A stretch of DNA of 52,242 bases from contig NZ_FNOZ01000028.1 in assembly GCF_900107175.1 (NCBI RefSeq), positions 1-52,242 of the forward strand, written 5' to 3'. This document shows positions 22,668 through 30,806 of the stretch, one piece after another. Under the pieces are notes generated by a model. It saw only the letters and a list, made by a program, of their open reading frames with translations. It made no database searches and was not told where the DNA came from. The number at the start of each line of letters is the position of its first letter. Within the stretch, counting starts at the first letter, position 1. Source of the stretch: Modestobacter sp. DSM 44400. GTDB taxonomy: Bacteria > Actinomycetota > Actinomycetes > Mycobacteriales > Geodermatophilaceae. Both the position numbers and the translations under genes were made by a program.

Positions 22668-23959
22668 GCCTGCTCCTTCGTCGCTGCGGTCAGTGCCTGG
22701 TCCAGGTCCCACAGGATGTCCTCGACGTCCTCGAGCCCGACCGAGATGCGGATCAGGTCCGCCGACACCCCGCCGGTCTCCAGCTGCTCGACCGACAACT
22801 GCCCGTGGGTGGTCGAGCCGGGGTGGATGACCAGCGTGCGGGCGTCGCCGATGTTGGCCAGGTGGCTGCACAGCTCGACGTTCTCGATGAACCGCCGGCC
22901 GGCGTCCCGGCCGCCGACGACCCCGAAGCTGAAGACGGCGCCCGGGCCCTCGGGCAGGTACCGCTGCGCCCGGTCGTGGTCGGGTTGGCCCGGTAGGCCG
23001 GAGTAGCGCACCCAGGCCACCCGGTCGTCGGCGTCCAGCCACTCGGCGACCCGGCGGGCATTGGCCACGTGCTCGCGCATCCGCTGCGGCAACGTCTCCA
23101 CCCCCTGCAGCAGCAGGAAGGCGCTGAGTGGGGAGAGAGCGGCGCCGATGTCGCGCAGCTGCTCCGACCGCAGCTTGGTCAGGAAGCCGTACTCACCGAA
23201 GTTGTCCCACCAGCGGATGCCGCCGTAGGAGTCGCTCGGTTCGGTCATCGTCGGGAAGTGGCCGTTGCCCCAGTCGAACGTGCCCGAGTCGACGACCACG
23301 CCGCCGAGGGTCGTGCCGTGGCCGCCGATGAACTTGGTCGCCGAGTGGATCACCACGTCCGCGCCGTGCTCGATCGGCCGGCACAGGTACGGCGTGGCGG
23401 TGGTGGCGTCGACCACCAGCGGGACGCCGGCCGCGTGCGCGACCTCGGCCAGCCCGGCCAGGTCGGCGACCTCGCTGCCGGGATTGGCGACCACCTCGGC
23501 GAAGACCAGCTTCGTGCGATCGGTGATGGCCGCGGCGTAGTCGGCCGGGTCGCCACCCCGGACGAAGGTCGTCTGCACGCCGAAGCGGCCCAGCGTCACG
23601 CTCAGCTGGGTGATCGTGCCGCCGTAGAGGGACGCCGAGGAGACGATGTGGTCACCGGCGCCGGCCAGCGCGGCGAAGGTCAGGAACTGCGCGGCCTGCC
23701 CGGACGACGTGGCGACCGCGCCCAGCCCACCCTCCAGTGAGGCGATCCGCTCCTCGAAGGCGGCCACCGTGGGGTTGGCGATCCGGGTGTAGACGTTGCC
23801 GTACTTCTGCAGCGCGAAAAGGTTGGCGGCGTCGTCGGCGGATTCGAACACGAACGACGTCGTCTGGTAGATCGGCACCGCCCGGGCGCCGGTCGTCGGG
23901 TCGGGCGCGCCACCGGCGTGCAGTGCGCGGGTGCGGAAGCCCCAGGTCCGGTCGGCCAC
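22664..23959 (-). CDS. metY: O-acetylhomoserine sulfhydrylase (aminocarboxypropyltransferase)
   Basis: 431-residue PLP enzyme of the Cys/Met metabolism family making homocysteine from O-acetylhomoserine and sulfide. It starts TWGFRTRALHAGGAPDPTTG, with PIYQTTSFVF, NPTVAAFEERIASLEGG, SSGQAAQ, and the PLP lysine in HSATKFIGGHGTTLGG. HPGSTTH and the ending HGQLSVEQL are typical. The length matches MetY (about 430), longer than MetB or MetZ. Start GTG at 23959 with GAGGA upstream. No SAM riboswitch-like sequence was seen in the 120 bp upstream. It forms a coupled pair with the CoA-binding gene. Confidence 0.92.
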   Translation of the reverse strand: MADRTWGFRTRALHAGGAPDPTTGARAVPIYQTTSFVFESADDAANLFALQKYGNVYTRIANPTVAAFEERIASLEGGLGAVATSSGQAAQFLTFAALAGAGDHIVSSASLYGGTITQLSVTLGRFGVQTTFVRGGDPADYAAAITDRTKLVFAEVVANPGSEVADLAGLAEVAHAAGVPLVVDATTATPYLCRPIEHGADVVIHSATKFIGGHGTTLGGVVVDSGTFDWGNGHFPTMTEPSDSYGGIRWWDNFGEYGFLTKLRSEQLRDIGAALSPLSAFLLLQGVETLPQRMREHVANARRVAEWLDADDRVAWVRYSGLPGQPDHDRAQRYLPEGPGAVFSFGVVGGRDAGRRFIENVELCSHLANIGDARTLVIHPGSTTHGQLSVEQLETGGVSADLIRISVGLEDVEDILWDLDQALTAATKEQA

Positions 23960-24083
23960 GTGCCGTCCTCTCGTGCTGTCGGGTGCGTACAGCCCCGAGT
24001 CTGCCCTCTCGGCGGCGTGATTGCCCGGGGCCCCGGCTGGGCACGGGCCGTGCGCAGCGCAATCGAGGCAGAGGAGCGGCGAC

Positions 24084-24437
24084 GTGGCCAGCGGAGTGGC
24101 GAGTGTGTGGGTCCCGGTCGACGACATGGACCGGGCGCGGGCGTTCTACCGGGACACCCTGGGCCTCAGCGAGCAGAAGGCGACCGGGGACTGGAGCGAG
24201 TTCGACGCCAACGGGCTGATGATCGGGCTGAACGCGCGGAAGGGGACGGGGCACTCGCACGGCGGCGCAGTGATCACCTTCCAGCCCGACGGGAACATCG
24301 AGGCCGAGGTCGAGGAGCTGAAGGGCAAGGGCGTGGAGTTCGCCGGCGGCATCAGCGACCACCCGTGGGGCCGGATCGCGCCGTTCCAGGACTCCGAGGG
24401 CAACGACCTGCAGTTCTACGCGCCGCCGTCGTCCTGA
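24084..24437 (+). CDS. VOC-family (glyoxalase/bleomycin-resistance-like) protein
   Basis: 117 residues of one VOC domain. It opens VASVWVPVDDMDRARAFYRD with the usual W-Y-D-x-x-R-A-x-x-F-Y signature, has LGLSEQKATGDW and GLMIGLNA, and ends GRIAPFQDSEGNDLQFY, the metal-ligand strand. Metal-dependent small-molecule chemistry or binding is likely; the substrate is not evident. GTG start at 24084 with GAGGAG upstream. It is divergent from metY across 124 bp, so both promoters lie there. Confidence 0.85.
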   Translation: MASGVASVWVPVDDMDRARAFYRDTLGLSEQKATGDWSEFDANGLMIGLNARKGTGHSHGGAVITFQPDGNIEAEVEELKGKGVEFAGGISDHPWGRIAPFQDSEGNDLQFYAPPSS

Positions 24438-24496
24438 CCTGGGAAGCGGGGATCCCGCACGGCGCGCCCGGGATCCCGCCGGGGCAGGATGGCGGC

Positions 24497-24799
24497 GTGA
24501 CCACCGTGCAGCTGCGCCGCTACCAGGTCGAGCCGGGCCGGATGGCCGACTTCCTGGCCTGGTTCCCGGCCCTGCGTCCCGTCCGGGAGCAGTACGGCTT
24601 CCGGCTGCTGTTCGCCTACGCCGATGAGGCCGCCGACACCTTCACCTGGGCCGTCGAGCACGACGGCGACGAGGCCGAGTTCCGTGCGGTCGAGGCCACC
24701 TACACCGCCTCCCCCGAGCGGGCGCAGGTCTTCGAGACCTTCCCGGCGTGCATCAGCAGCATGGAACTCGGCTTCGTCCGGGACGTGCTCGCCGGCTGA
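24497..24799 (+). CDS. NIPSNAP-like dimeric alpha-beta barrel protein
   Basis: 100 residues beginning TVQLRRYQVEPGRMADFLAW, with FRLLFAYADEAADTFTWAVEH and ending FVRDVLAG. The R-x-Y-x-V-x-P-G start and W-x-x-E pattern are those of NIPSNAP/ABM-type dimeric barrels. The role is unknown. The GTG start at 24497 follows the VOC gene by 59 bp, and the amidohydrolase gene follows by 44 bp, so the three may be cotranscribed. Confidence 0.7.
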   Translation: MTTVQLRRYQVEPGRMADFLAWFPALRPVREQYGFRLLFAYADEAADTFTWAVEHDGDEAEFRAVEATYTASPERAQVFETFPACISSMELGFVRDVLAG

Positions 24800-24843
24800 A
24801 CCAGGACCAGTACCCGGCCGACGCAGCGGACGAAGGAGTTCCC

Positions 24844-25713
24844 GTGGACCTCCACTCACTGGTCGCCATCGATATCCACGTGCACGTGGAGGCCGACCTG
24901 CACGGCCACCTGTCGATGGACGACGAACTGCTCGAGGCCGCGGCCGCCTACTTCAAGGCCGAGCCGCACCACCCGACCGTGCCGGAGATCGCCGCGCACT
25001 ACCGCGCCCAGCAGATGGCCGCGGTCGTGTTCACCGTCGACGCGGAGATGGCCACCGGGCACCCGACGCTGTCCAACGAGGAGATCGCCGAGGCCGCGGC
25101 GCAACACCCCGACGTGCTCATCCCGTTCGGCTCGATCGACCCGGCCCGTGGGGTGTCCGGCATTCGCGCGGCCCGTCGGCTGGTCGAGGAGCACGGCGTC
25201 CGCGGGTTCAAGTTCCACCCGTCGATCCAGGCCTTCGAGCCCAATGACCGCCGGCACTACCCGCTGTGGGCGGAGCTGGAGAGCCTCGGCGTCCCGGCGC
25301 TCTTCCACACCGGCCAGACCGGCATCGGCTCGGGGCTGCCCGGCGGACGCGGCATCAAGCTGCGCTACTCCGACCCGATGCTGCTCGACGACGTCGCCGC
25401 CGACTTCCCGGGCCTGACGGTCATCATGGCGCACCCCTCGGTGCCCTGGCAGGACGCCGCGATCTCGGTCGCCCAGCACAAGGCCAACGTCTACATCGAC
25501 CTGTCCGGCTGGTCGCCGAAGTACTTCCCGCCACAGCTCGTCCGGGCGGCGAACACGCTGCTCAGGACCAAGGTGCTGTTCGGCTCGGACTACCCGCTGC
25601 TCACGCCCGAGCGGTGGGTCGCCGACTTCGCCAAGCTCGAGATCCGCGACGAGGTCCGGCCGCTGATCATGAAGGACAACGCCGTCCGGGCGCTGGGGCT
25701 CGCCGGTTCCTGA
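24844..25713 (+). CDS. Amidohydrolase family 2 (ACMSD-like) protein
   Basis: 289-residue TIM-barrel metal hydrolase or decarboxylase. Metal motif AIDIHVHVEAD (HxH) stands at the N-terminus. Then come VRGFKFHPSIQAF (His), PALFHTGQTG (His), VIMAHPSVPWQ (His) and LFGSDYPLLTPERW (Asp), the full set for amidohydrolase-2 proteins such as ACMSD and gamma-resorcylate decarboxylase. The GTG start at 24844 has GAAGGAG at good spacing. The substrate is probably an aromatic or cyclic carboxylate; this is inferred from family only. Confidence 0.85.
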   Translation: MDLHSLVAIDIHVHVEADLHGHLSMDDELLEAAAAYFKAEPHHPTVPEIAAHYRAQQMAAVVFTVDAEMATGHPTLSNEEIAEAAAQHPDVLIPFGSIDPARGVSGIRAARRLVEEHGVRGFKFHPSIQAFEPNDRRHYPLWAELESLGVPALFHTGQTGIGSGLPGGRGIKLRYSDPMLLDDVAADFPGLTVIMAHPSVPWQDAAISVAQHKANVYIDLSGWSPKYFPPQLVRAANTLLRTKVLFGSDYPLLTPERWVADFAKLEIRDEVRPLIMKDNAVRALGLAGS

Positions 25714-25824
25714 TGCGGCACCGGTTCCCGGCCGCTGCGCCGCCGGCGCACTGCCCATGTCGGCCACTGGCAAGATCCGGAAGACGGACCTGCGCGCTCA
25801 GTACGCACCGACGGAGGAGAACCT

Positions 25825-26295
25825 ATGACCGCACCGAAGCGGACGACGGCCACCATCGCTGAACTGCCCGGCCTGAAGGGCACCGAACTCGGTACCAGCG
25901 ACTGGTTCGAGGTGACCCAGGACCGGGTCAACACCTTCGCCGATGCCACCGATGACCACCAGTGGATCCACGTCGACGTGGATCGCGCCAAGGCCGAGAG
26001 CCCCTTCGGCGGCCCGATCGGGCACGGCTACCTGACCCTGTCGCTGGTGGTGCCCATGTACTCCCAGGTGCTCAGCGTCAGCGACGCGAAGATGGGCGTG
26101 AACTACGGCCTGAACAAGGTCCGGTTCCCCTCACCGGTGCCGGTCGGCTCGAAGATCCGGCTCACCGCCACGCTCAAGGACGTCGAGGAGGTCGCCGGCG
26201 GCCTGCAGCTGACGATCGCCACGGTGATCGAGCGCGAGGGCGGCGAGAAGCCGGTCTGCATCGCCGAGTTGCTCTTCCGCACCTACGGCGGCTGA
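25825..26295 (+). CDS. MaoC-like acyl dehydratase
   Basis: 156-residue hot-dog fold enzyme. The hydratase motif is visible as FADATDDHQWIHVDVDRA with Asp and His, then SPFGGPIGHGYLTLSLVVPM, the signature of (R)-specific enoyl-CoA hydratases. NYGLNKVRFPSPVPVGSKIR is typical of actinobacterial members. ATG at 25825 with GGAGGAG eight bases before. It probably hydrates enoyl-thioesters in fatty-acid or polyketide-type metabolism. It is followed at once by a dispersed inverted repeat. Confidence 0.92.
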   Translation: MTAPKRTTATIAELPGLKGTELGTSDWFEVTQDRVNTFADATDDHQWIHVDVDRAKAESPFGGPIGHGYLTLSLVVPMYSQVLSVSDAKMGVNYGLNKVRFPSPVPVGSKIRLTATLKDVEEVAGGLQLTIATVIEREGGEKPVCIAELLFRTYGG

Positions 26296-26304
26296 CGCCC
26301 TCCT

Positions 26305-26368
26305 GAGGCAAAGGATCCTTTCCACCCGGTATTCGGGCGGAAAGTGGGTGGAAGGGATCCTTTGCCTC
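26305..26368. repeat. Dispersed GGATCC inverted repeat, copy B (well preserved)
   Basis: Two 23-bp arms (26305-26327 and 26346-26368) are complementary apart from one base. Each arm carries the self-complementary AAAGGATCCTTT or a one-base variant of it. The 18-bp centre includes GGTATTCGGG. It lies between the maoC-like and LOG genes. A degenerate, reversed copy is at 22115-22177. The size and form suggest a REP/MITE-like element. Confidence 0.8.
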
Positions 26369-26412
26369 TCCCCCCGCGAGGCGCGCTGCCCGGGCTCCCT
26401 AAGGTCGGCGCC

Positions 26413-26982
26413 GTGCGCATCGCCGTCTTCACCGGGTCCCAGGCCGGCCCGCCGGCCCACCAGCAGGCCGCGGCCACCTTCGCCGCGGACCTCGCCCGGG
26501 CCGGCGCCGGCGTCGTCTACGGCGGCGGCCACGTCGGCCTGATGGGCGTCGTCGCCGACGCGGCGCTGGCCGCCGGCGGCGAGGTCGTCGGCGTCATACC
26601 CCAGCACCTGGTGGACGACGAGCTGGCCCACCCAGGCCTGCCCCGCCTCGAGGTCGTCGCCGACATGCACGAGCGCAAGGCTCGGATGGCCGAGCTCTCC
26701 GACGCCTTCGTCGCGCTGCCTGGCGCCGCCGGCACCCTGGAGGAGCTGTTCGAGGCCTGGACCTGGGGGATGCTCGGGCTGCACGCCAAGCCCACGCTGC
26801 TGCTGGACGTCGACGGCTTCTGGCAGCCGCTGCTCGCCCAACTGCGGCGGATGGTCGACGACGGCTACCTCGACGCCCGCCGGCTGGACGCGCTCGGCGT
26901 GGTGCACAGCGCCGAGGAGCTGCTTGCCTTCGTCGCCGGCTACGAGCACCCGGCCCGGAAGTGGACCCAGCCCGCCCGCTGA
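26413..26982 (+). CDS. LOG-family (TIGR00730) nucleotide-5'-monophosphate phosphoribohydrolase-like protein
   Basis: 189 residues. It opens IAVFTGSQAGPPAHQQAAAT and has VVYGGGHVGLMGVVADAAL. ERKARMAELSDAFVALPG is followed by AAGTLEELFEAWTWGMLG. In active LOG proteins the motif is PGGxGTxxE; here it reads PGAAGTLEE, so one Gly is Ala. The family releases cytokinin-type bases or ribose-5-phosphate from nucleotides. GTG start at 26413 begins at the conserved strand; upstream codons are derived from the repeat. The stop overlaps no gene, and the flavoprotein gene begins about 20 bp later. Confidence 0.85.
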   Translation: MRIAVFTGSQAGPPAHQQAAATFAADLARAGAGVVYGGGHVGLMGVVADAALAAGGEVVGVIPQHLVDDELAHPGLPRLEVVADMHERKARMAELSDAFVALPGAAGTLEELFEAWTWGMLGLHAKPTLLLDVDGFWQPLLAQLRRMVDDGYLDARRLDALGVVHSAEELLAFVAGYEHPARKWTQPAR

Positions 26983-27002
26983 ACCCGCCTACCGTGACGC
27001 CC

Positions 27003-28118
27003 GTGGAGCACGCCGATGTCGTCGTGGTCGGTGGCGGCCCGGCCGGTGCGGCGTGCGCCGCCGCTGTCCGCCGCTCCTCCCCGGCCAGCAGCGTGCTGGT
27101 GCTGGACCGTTCGGACTTCCCCCGGGACAAGGTCTGCGGCGACGGCATCGCCCCCGAAGCACTCGACGTGCTGGCCGGGCTGGGCCTCGACACCGCGGCC
27201 CTGACCGCCGGCTTCCCCGCCGTGCCACGACTGCGGCTGTCCTCCCCCGGCGGGACGACGGTCGAGCGGGCCATGCACCGCCCCGCCGTCGTGATGCCCC
27301 GCGCGGTGCTGGACGGTCGGCTGCTGGACCAGGTCCTCGGCCGCGGCGTGCGGTTCCGGCGGCACACCGTGCGGCGGGTCACCGTGCGCCCCACGCACGT
27401 GGACGTGGATGGCCGCTTCACCGCCGGCGTGCTGGTGGGGGCCGACGGCGCAGAGTCCGTCGTCCGCCGGGCACTCGGGCTGGGCGTCAACGCACCCGAC
27501 CGGCTGGCCGTGGCGATCCGCGGCTACGCCCCCGAGCTGCCGGGCCAGGACGGCGTCCAGGTCATCGCCACCACTCCACTGCGCTGGCCGGCCTACGCCT
27601 GGTCCTTCCCGCTCGGCGACGGCCGGGCCAACGTCGGCTACGGCGAGCTGGTCGCCGGCGGCGTGACCCGGGCAGAGCTGGTCGAGGGGCTGCACCGGTT
27701 GCTGCCCGGCGTCGAGCCGAGCGGGCTGCGCGCGCACCGGTTGCCGCTGTCGACCGGCCGGCCGCGGCTGCCCGACGGACGGGTGCTGCTCGCCGGTGAT
27801 GCGCAGTCGCTGATCAACCCGCTGACCGGGGAAGGCATCTTCTACGCGGTGCTGTCCGGGGCGTTGGCCGGCGCGGCGGCCGCGCACGGCTCGCGGGCCG
27901 GCGCGGTACACCGGCGGCTGCTGCGCCGCCGGCTCGGGGCGCACCTGCGCGCGTCGGGGACGGCATCCCGGCTGAGCCGGTGGCCGGCGGTGATGGACGC
28001 CGCCGTCCGGGCGGCTGCGGCCGATCAGCGGGTGTTCGACGATGTCGTCGCGCTGGGGCTGGCCGACGGGCGGCTGACCGCGCGCACGCTGGTCGGCGCT
28101 GCGCGCCGGCTGCGCTGA
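27003..28118 (+). CDS. Geranylgeranyl-reductase-family FAD-dependent oxidoreductase
   Basis: 371 residues. The FAD dinucleotide motif VVVGGGPAGAACAAAV begins at once. DFPRDKVCGDGIAPEAL is the family signature. VGADGAESVVRRALG and VLLAGDAQSLINPLTGEGIFYA are the other FAD-contact motifs. Such enzymes reduce isoprenoid double bonds (menaquinone side chain or polyprenyl lipids) in actinobacteria. The start may be GTG 27003 (used), GTG 26994 or ATG 26961, the last overlapping the LOG gene. The 3' end overlaps the convergent cyclase gene by 94 bp. Confidence 0.88.
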   Translation: MEHADVVVVGGGPAGAACAAAVRRSSPASSVLVLDRSDFPRDKVCGDGIAPEALDVLAGLGLDTAALTAGFPAVPRLRLSSPGGTTVERAMHRPAVVMPRAVLDGRLLDQVLGRGVRFRRHTVRRVTVRPTHVDVDGRFTAGVLVGADGAESVVRRALGLGVNAPDRLAVAIRGYAPELPGQDGVQVIATTPLRWPAYAWSFPLGDGRANVGYGELVAGGVTRAELVEGLHRLLPGVEPSGLRAHRLPLSTGRPRLPDGRVLLAGDAQSLINPLTGEGIFYAVLSGALAGAAAAHGSRAGAVHRRLLRRRLGAHLRASGTASRLSRWPAVMDAAVRAAAADQRVFDDVVALGLADGRLTARTLVGAARRLR

Positions 28119-29137
28119 CCTCCGCCGGCCGCGACCGCGACCCGGTCGCGCCCACCGCGCTTGGCGGCGTAGAGCGCGGCGTCCGCCGCGGCGTACAGCT
28201 CCTCGAGTCCGGTGGCGTGCGCCGGGGCGTGGGCGACGCCGAGGCTGACCGACATGGCCAGCAGGGTGCCGTCGGGCAGCTGGAGCGGGGTGCCGCGCAC
28301 GGCCTGCCGGACCTCCCCGGCCCGGCGGACGGCGACGTCGGACGACCACTCCGGCAGCAGGACGGCGAGCTCGTCGCCGCGCATCCGGCTGAGCACCCCG
28401 TCGCCGGTGCGCACGACCGAGCGCAGCACCGAGGTGACGTGGACCAGGGCCTCGTCGCCGATCGGGTGGCCGTACTGGTCGTTGATGGACTTGAAGGAGT
28501 CGACGTCGACGAGCAGCAGGGCGGCGCCCTGGGCGCCGGCCGGCCGGTTGATCGCGCGGTCCAGGGCGGCGTCCAGGACCCGGCGATTCACCAGGCCGGT
28601 CAGCGAGTCGACCGCGGCCTGGTGTTGCAGCAGGGCGATGAGGCGCCTCTGCTCGTCGGCGGCCCGGACCAGCATCACGGCGATCACCACCAGCACGGTG
28701 CCGGAGAGGGCGAAGTCGGTGAGCGTCGCGGCGAAGGGCAGCAGGAGCCCCAGCACAACGGCGTCGGTCACGACCGACAGGGCGAGCACCAGGAAGACGG
28801 CGCCCCGGCGCAGGTGGGCGGCGGCCCACAGCACCGGGAAGGAGAGGAACGCCTGGGCGGCAGCGGACGGGTCCTGGGTGACCACGTTCATGACGTCGAC
28901 CAGGACGACGCCGCCGAGGGCCAGCGAGCAGAGCATCGGTGCGGTCGAGCCGGGCGGGACGAAGGCGAAGACCGCGGCCGGACCAAACAGCAGGAGGACG
29001 CTGAACCAGGTCGCCGCACGAGTGGTGGCGCTGGCCGAGTTGGGGCCGAAGGTGGTGAAGGCGGCCGGGACGACGGCGCACACCAGGATGATCGGGACAG
29101 CCGTGCGGGCGACCGCCTGGGGATGGCGGCCCCTCAT
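28025..29137 (-). CDS. Membrane diguanylate cyclase with RGDEL signature
   Basis: 370 residues. About six membrane segments (15-185) are followed by a GGDEF domain starting DSLTGLVNRRVLDAAL, with VDVDSFKSINDQYGH (metal Asp, substrate Asn/Asp) and DAALYAAKRGGRDRV. The signature loop reads SRMRGDELAVLL, so RGDEL stands for GGDEF; the catalytic Asp-Glu pair is kept and activity is plausible. No RxxD inhibitory site is obvious (RTGDGVLSRM has RxxD one residue off the usual place). The start is ATG at 29137. The last ~30 residues lie in the overlap with the convergent flavoprotein gene and are not conserved-looking. Confidence 0.85.
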   Translation of the reverse strand: MRGRHPQAVARTAVPIILVCAVVPAAFTTFGPNSASATTRAATWFSVLLLFGPAAVFAFVPPGSTAPMLCSLALGGVVLVDVMNVVTQDPSAAAQAFLSFPVLWAAAHLRRGAVFLVLALSVVTDAVVLGLLLPFAATLTDFALSGTVLVVIAVMLVRAADEQRRLIALLQHQAAVDSLTGLVNRRVLDAALDRAINRPAGAQGAALLLVDVDSFKSINDQYGHPIGDEALVHVTSVLRSVVRTGDGVLSRMRGDELAVLLPEWSSDVAVRRAGEVRQAVRGTPLQLPDGTLLAMSVSLGVAHAPAHATGLEELYAAADAALYAAKRGGRDRVAVAAGGGQRSRRAAPTSVRAVSRPSASPSATTSSNTR

Positions 29138-29217
29138 CGTCCTCGCCGTTCTGAGATCGACATCCCGCGGTCGTGCTGTGCGCAACTGGGCTTCCGGCGA
29201 CCCCATTGGGTGGGGCG

Positions 29218-29976
29218 TCACGACCCGGCGACGGAGGTGGCGACGGTGATCAGCCCGGTGACCATGACCAGGCCCAGGGTCAGCCGGCGGAAGAGGGCGA
29301 CGGGCAACCGGGAGCCGTAGGTCAGGCCCACCGCGTTCCCCACCAGGGCGCCGGGCAGCCAGCACGCCAGCAGCACTCCGACCCGACTCAGCGACAGCCC
29401 ACCACCCAGGCCGATCAGGACCAGGGCCAGCGCGTTGCAGAAGATGAAGTACACCGCCAGGTCCGCGACGAACTCCCGGGGCTCCGCGTTCTGCCGCGCG
29501 AGCAGGATCACCGGCGGCGGGCCGTTCAGCGAGGTCGTGATGCCGAGGAAGCCGCCCAGCATCCCGGCTGCGCCGGAGGACAGCGGGGACACCCTCTCGG
29601 GCAGGTCCGCGCGAGGAGCCGGGGGGCGGAACATCAGGTAGGCGGCCGCGGCGACCGCCACACCCCCGGCGGCGGCCTTCAGCCCGTCGCCGCCGATCAC
29701 GTCGCGGGTGAGAAAGCCGAGGAGCAGTCCGGGAAGGGATCCGAGTACCAGGTAGGTGGACCGACGCCGATTGACCGAGTGGTGCAGCCGCACCGCGGCC
29801 GCCAGGCGCGTCACCAGACCGATGACCAGGTTGATGACGACGACGTCGGCCAGCCCGAACCCTGCGAGCAGCAGCAGCGGGGCGCAGACGAGGGAGAACC
29901 CGAAGCCGGTGACCCCGCCGAGGAAGCTCGCACCGAGAACGACGACAGCACCGGCGACCAACAGCGTCACGTCCAC
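29218..29976 (-). CDS. TauE/SafE-family membrane transporter
   Basis: About 252 residues with eight hydrophobic segments. GASFLGGVTGFGFSLVCAPLLLL in the first half and GGFLGITTSLNGPPPVILL in the second are the paired repeat motifs of the sulfite exporter/anion permease family. The cargo (sulfite, sulfoacetate or other organic anion) cannot be told. The GTG at 29976 is preferred because GGAGGG precedes it; GTG at 30006 is an alternative adding ten residues. It lies on the minus strand between tRNA-Ser and the cyclase gene. Confidence 0.85.
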   Translation of the reverse strand: MDVTLLVAGAVVVLGASFLGGVTGFGFSLVCAPLLLLAGFGLADVVVINLVIGLVTRLAAAVRLHHSVNRRRSTYLVLGSLPGLLLGFLTRDVIGGDGLKAAAGGVAVAAAAYLMFRPPAPRADLPERVSPLSSGAAGMLGGFLGITTSLNGPPPVILLARQNAEPREFVADLAVYFIFCNALALVLIGLGGGLSLSRVGVLLACWLPGALVGNAVGLTYGSRLPVALFRRLTLGLVMVTGLITVATSVAGS

Positions 29977-30050
29977 ACGAGATCCACCCTCCACCGACGA
30001 CGTCACCGGGAGCGCGGTGGACGGCGGATGCCGCCACGGTCACGAGCGAG

Positions 30051-30138
30051 CGGAGGGCGTGGGATTCGAACCCACGAGGAGCTGTGAACCCCTAGCGGTT
30101 TTCAAGACCGCCGCCATCGGCCACTAGGCGAGCCCTCC
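30051..30138 (-). tRNA. tRNA-Ser (anticodon UGA)
   Basis: Read on the minus strand, GGAGGGC (30138-30132) pairs with GCCCTCC at the 3' end and G is the discriminator. The anticodon stem GCGGT/ACCGC encloses CTTGAAA, giving anticodon TGA for UCA codons. A long variable arm (GGGGTTCACAGCTCC region) and the T arm GTGGGTTCGAATCCCAC are present, as expected for a class II tRNA. CCA is not encoded. Confidence 0.95.
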
Positions 30139-30171
30139 TGGCGCTGCGAGGGTAACGCGCACCCCACGACG

Positions 30172-30213
30172 GGCTCCGACCCCGGCCCGCAGGTGCGGAT
30201 CGGGGCCGGAGCC
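30172..30213 (-). terminator. GC-rich hairpin upstream of tRNA-Ser, 3' of surface-protein remnant
   Basis: GGCTCCGACCCCG pairs with CGGGGCCGGAGCC with one mismatch. It lies between the LAxTG-type fragment and the tRNA, both on the minus strand, and would separate their transcripts. Confidence 0.6.
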
Positions 30214-30261
30214 GGTCAGTGCTGGTGGTGCTCAGTGCCGACGGTGCTGGCGGTGCTGGTG

Positions 30262-30516
30262 TCAGCTGGCGCGGCGCCGGGAGGCGACGAGCAGGCCGGC
30301 ACCGGCCAGGAGGGCCAGCGCGCCGGCACCGATGAACGGCAGCGGGGTGAAGCCGGTGTACGCCAGGCCGGCGGCGGTCACGACCGCGGTGCCGCCGGAG
30401 ACGGGCACCTCGGTCACCAGGTAGCGCGGGTCGCCATTCACGTCGACGCCGGCTGCAACGAGGTGGTGGGTGCCGTTGGCCAGAGCCGCCTGCCGATGCA
30501 GGGAGCACCTGACCAC
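30262..30516 (-). pseudogene. C-terminal remnant of a sortase-anchored surface protein
   Basis: The 84-residue frame has no signal peptide. It carries the end of an Ig-like/surface repeat (GTHHLVAAGVDVNGDPRYL), then a sortase-E type signal LAYTG, a hydrophobic segment (PFIGAGALALLAGAGLLV) and RRRAS. This is the complete cell-wall anchoring tail without the secreted body of the protein. The GTG at 30516 gives an unrelated eight-residue start (MVRCSLHR). The upstream DNA has other composition and no continuation in any frame, so the gene was probably truncated by a deletion or insertion. Confidence 0.65.
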
Positions 30517-30806
30517 TCACCCCATGCCCAGCGACGCGCCACCGGGCCCATGGTGCACCGCGTTATCAGATCGCGATGTGTTTACATGTGTCCAGTTAGT
30601 CGGCGGGATTGGCCAGTTGATGAAGCCAGTCCAGATCCGCAATCACTCAACCAGGGACAACTACTGCTCAATTGGCCGCACAGCTGGTCAGTGCTCACAA
30701 CCGGGCATGATCGTGGCTGCACCGGCGTTTCCCCTGTGATGGTCCGCGGCGAGAGCTGCGTGGACCTCCCCCGACCCGCACCCCGAGCCAAGGACACTGC
30801 CTGCCT
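30517..30806. other. Gene-free stretch of lower GC content
   Basis: About 290 bp that look clearly less GC-rich than the flanks, with AT-containing tracts near 30570-30700. No protein-like frame was recognised on either strand. It lies between the truncated surface-protein tail and the SUV3-like helicase gene, close to a tRNA gene, so a remnant of inserted DNA is possible. It must also contain the helicase promoter. Confidence 0.5.

Noticed and set aside
23960-24083. SAM riboswitch upstream of metY
   Set aside because: metY in actinobacteria can have SAM-type riboswitches, but none of the expected conserved core pieces was recognised in these 124 bp. A covariance search would be needed to be certain.
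30139-30260. GGTGCTGGCGGTGCTGGTG-like short repeats near tRNA-Ser
   Set aside because: Only a few imperfect units; not a CRISPR or a clear satellite. No spacer/repeat regularity was found anywhere in the window.
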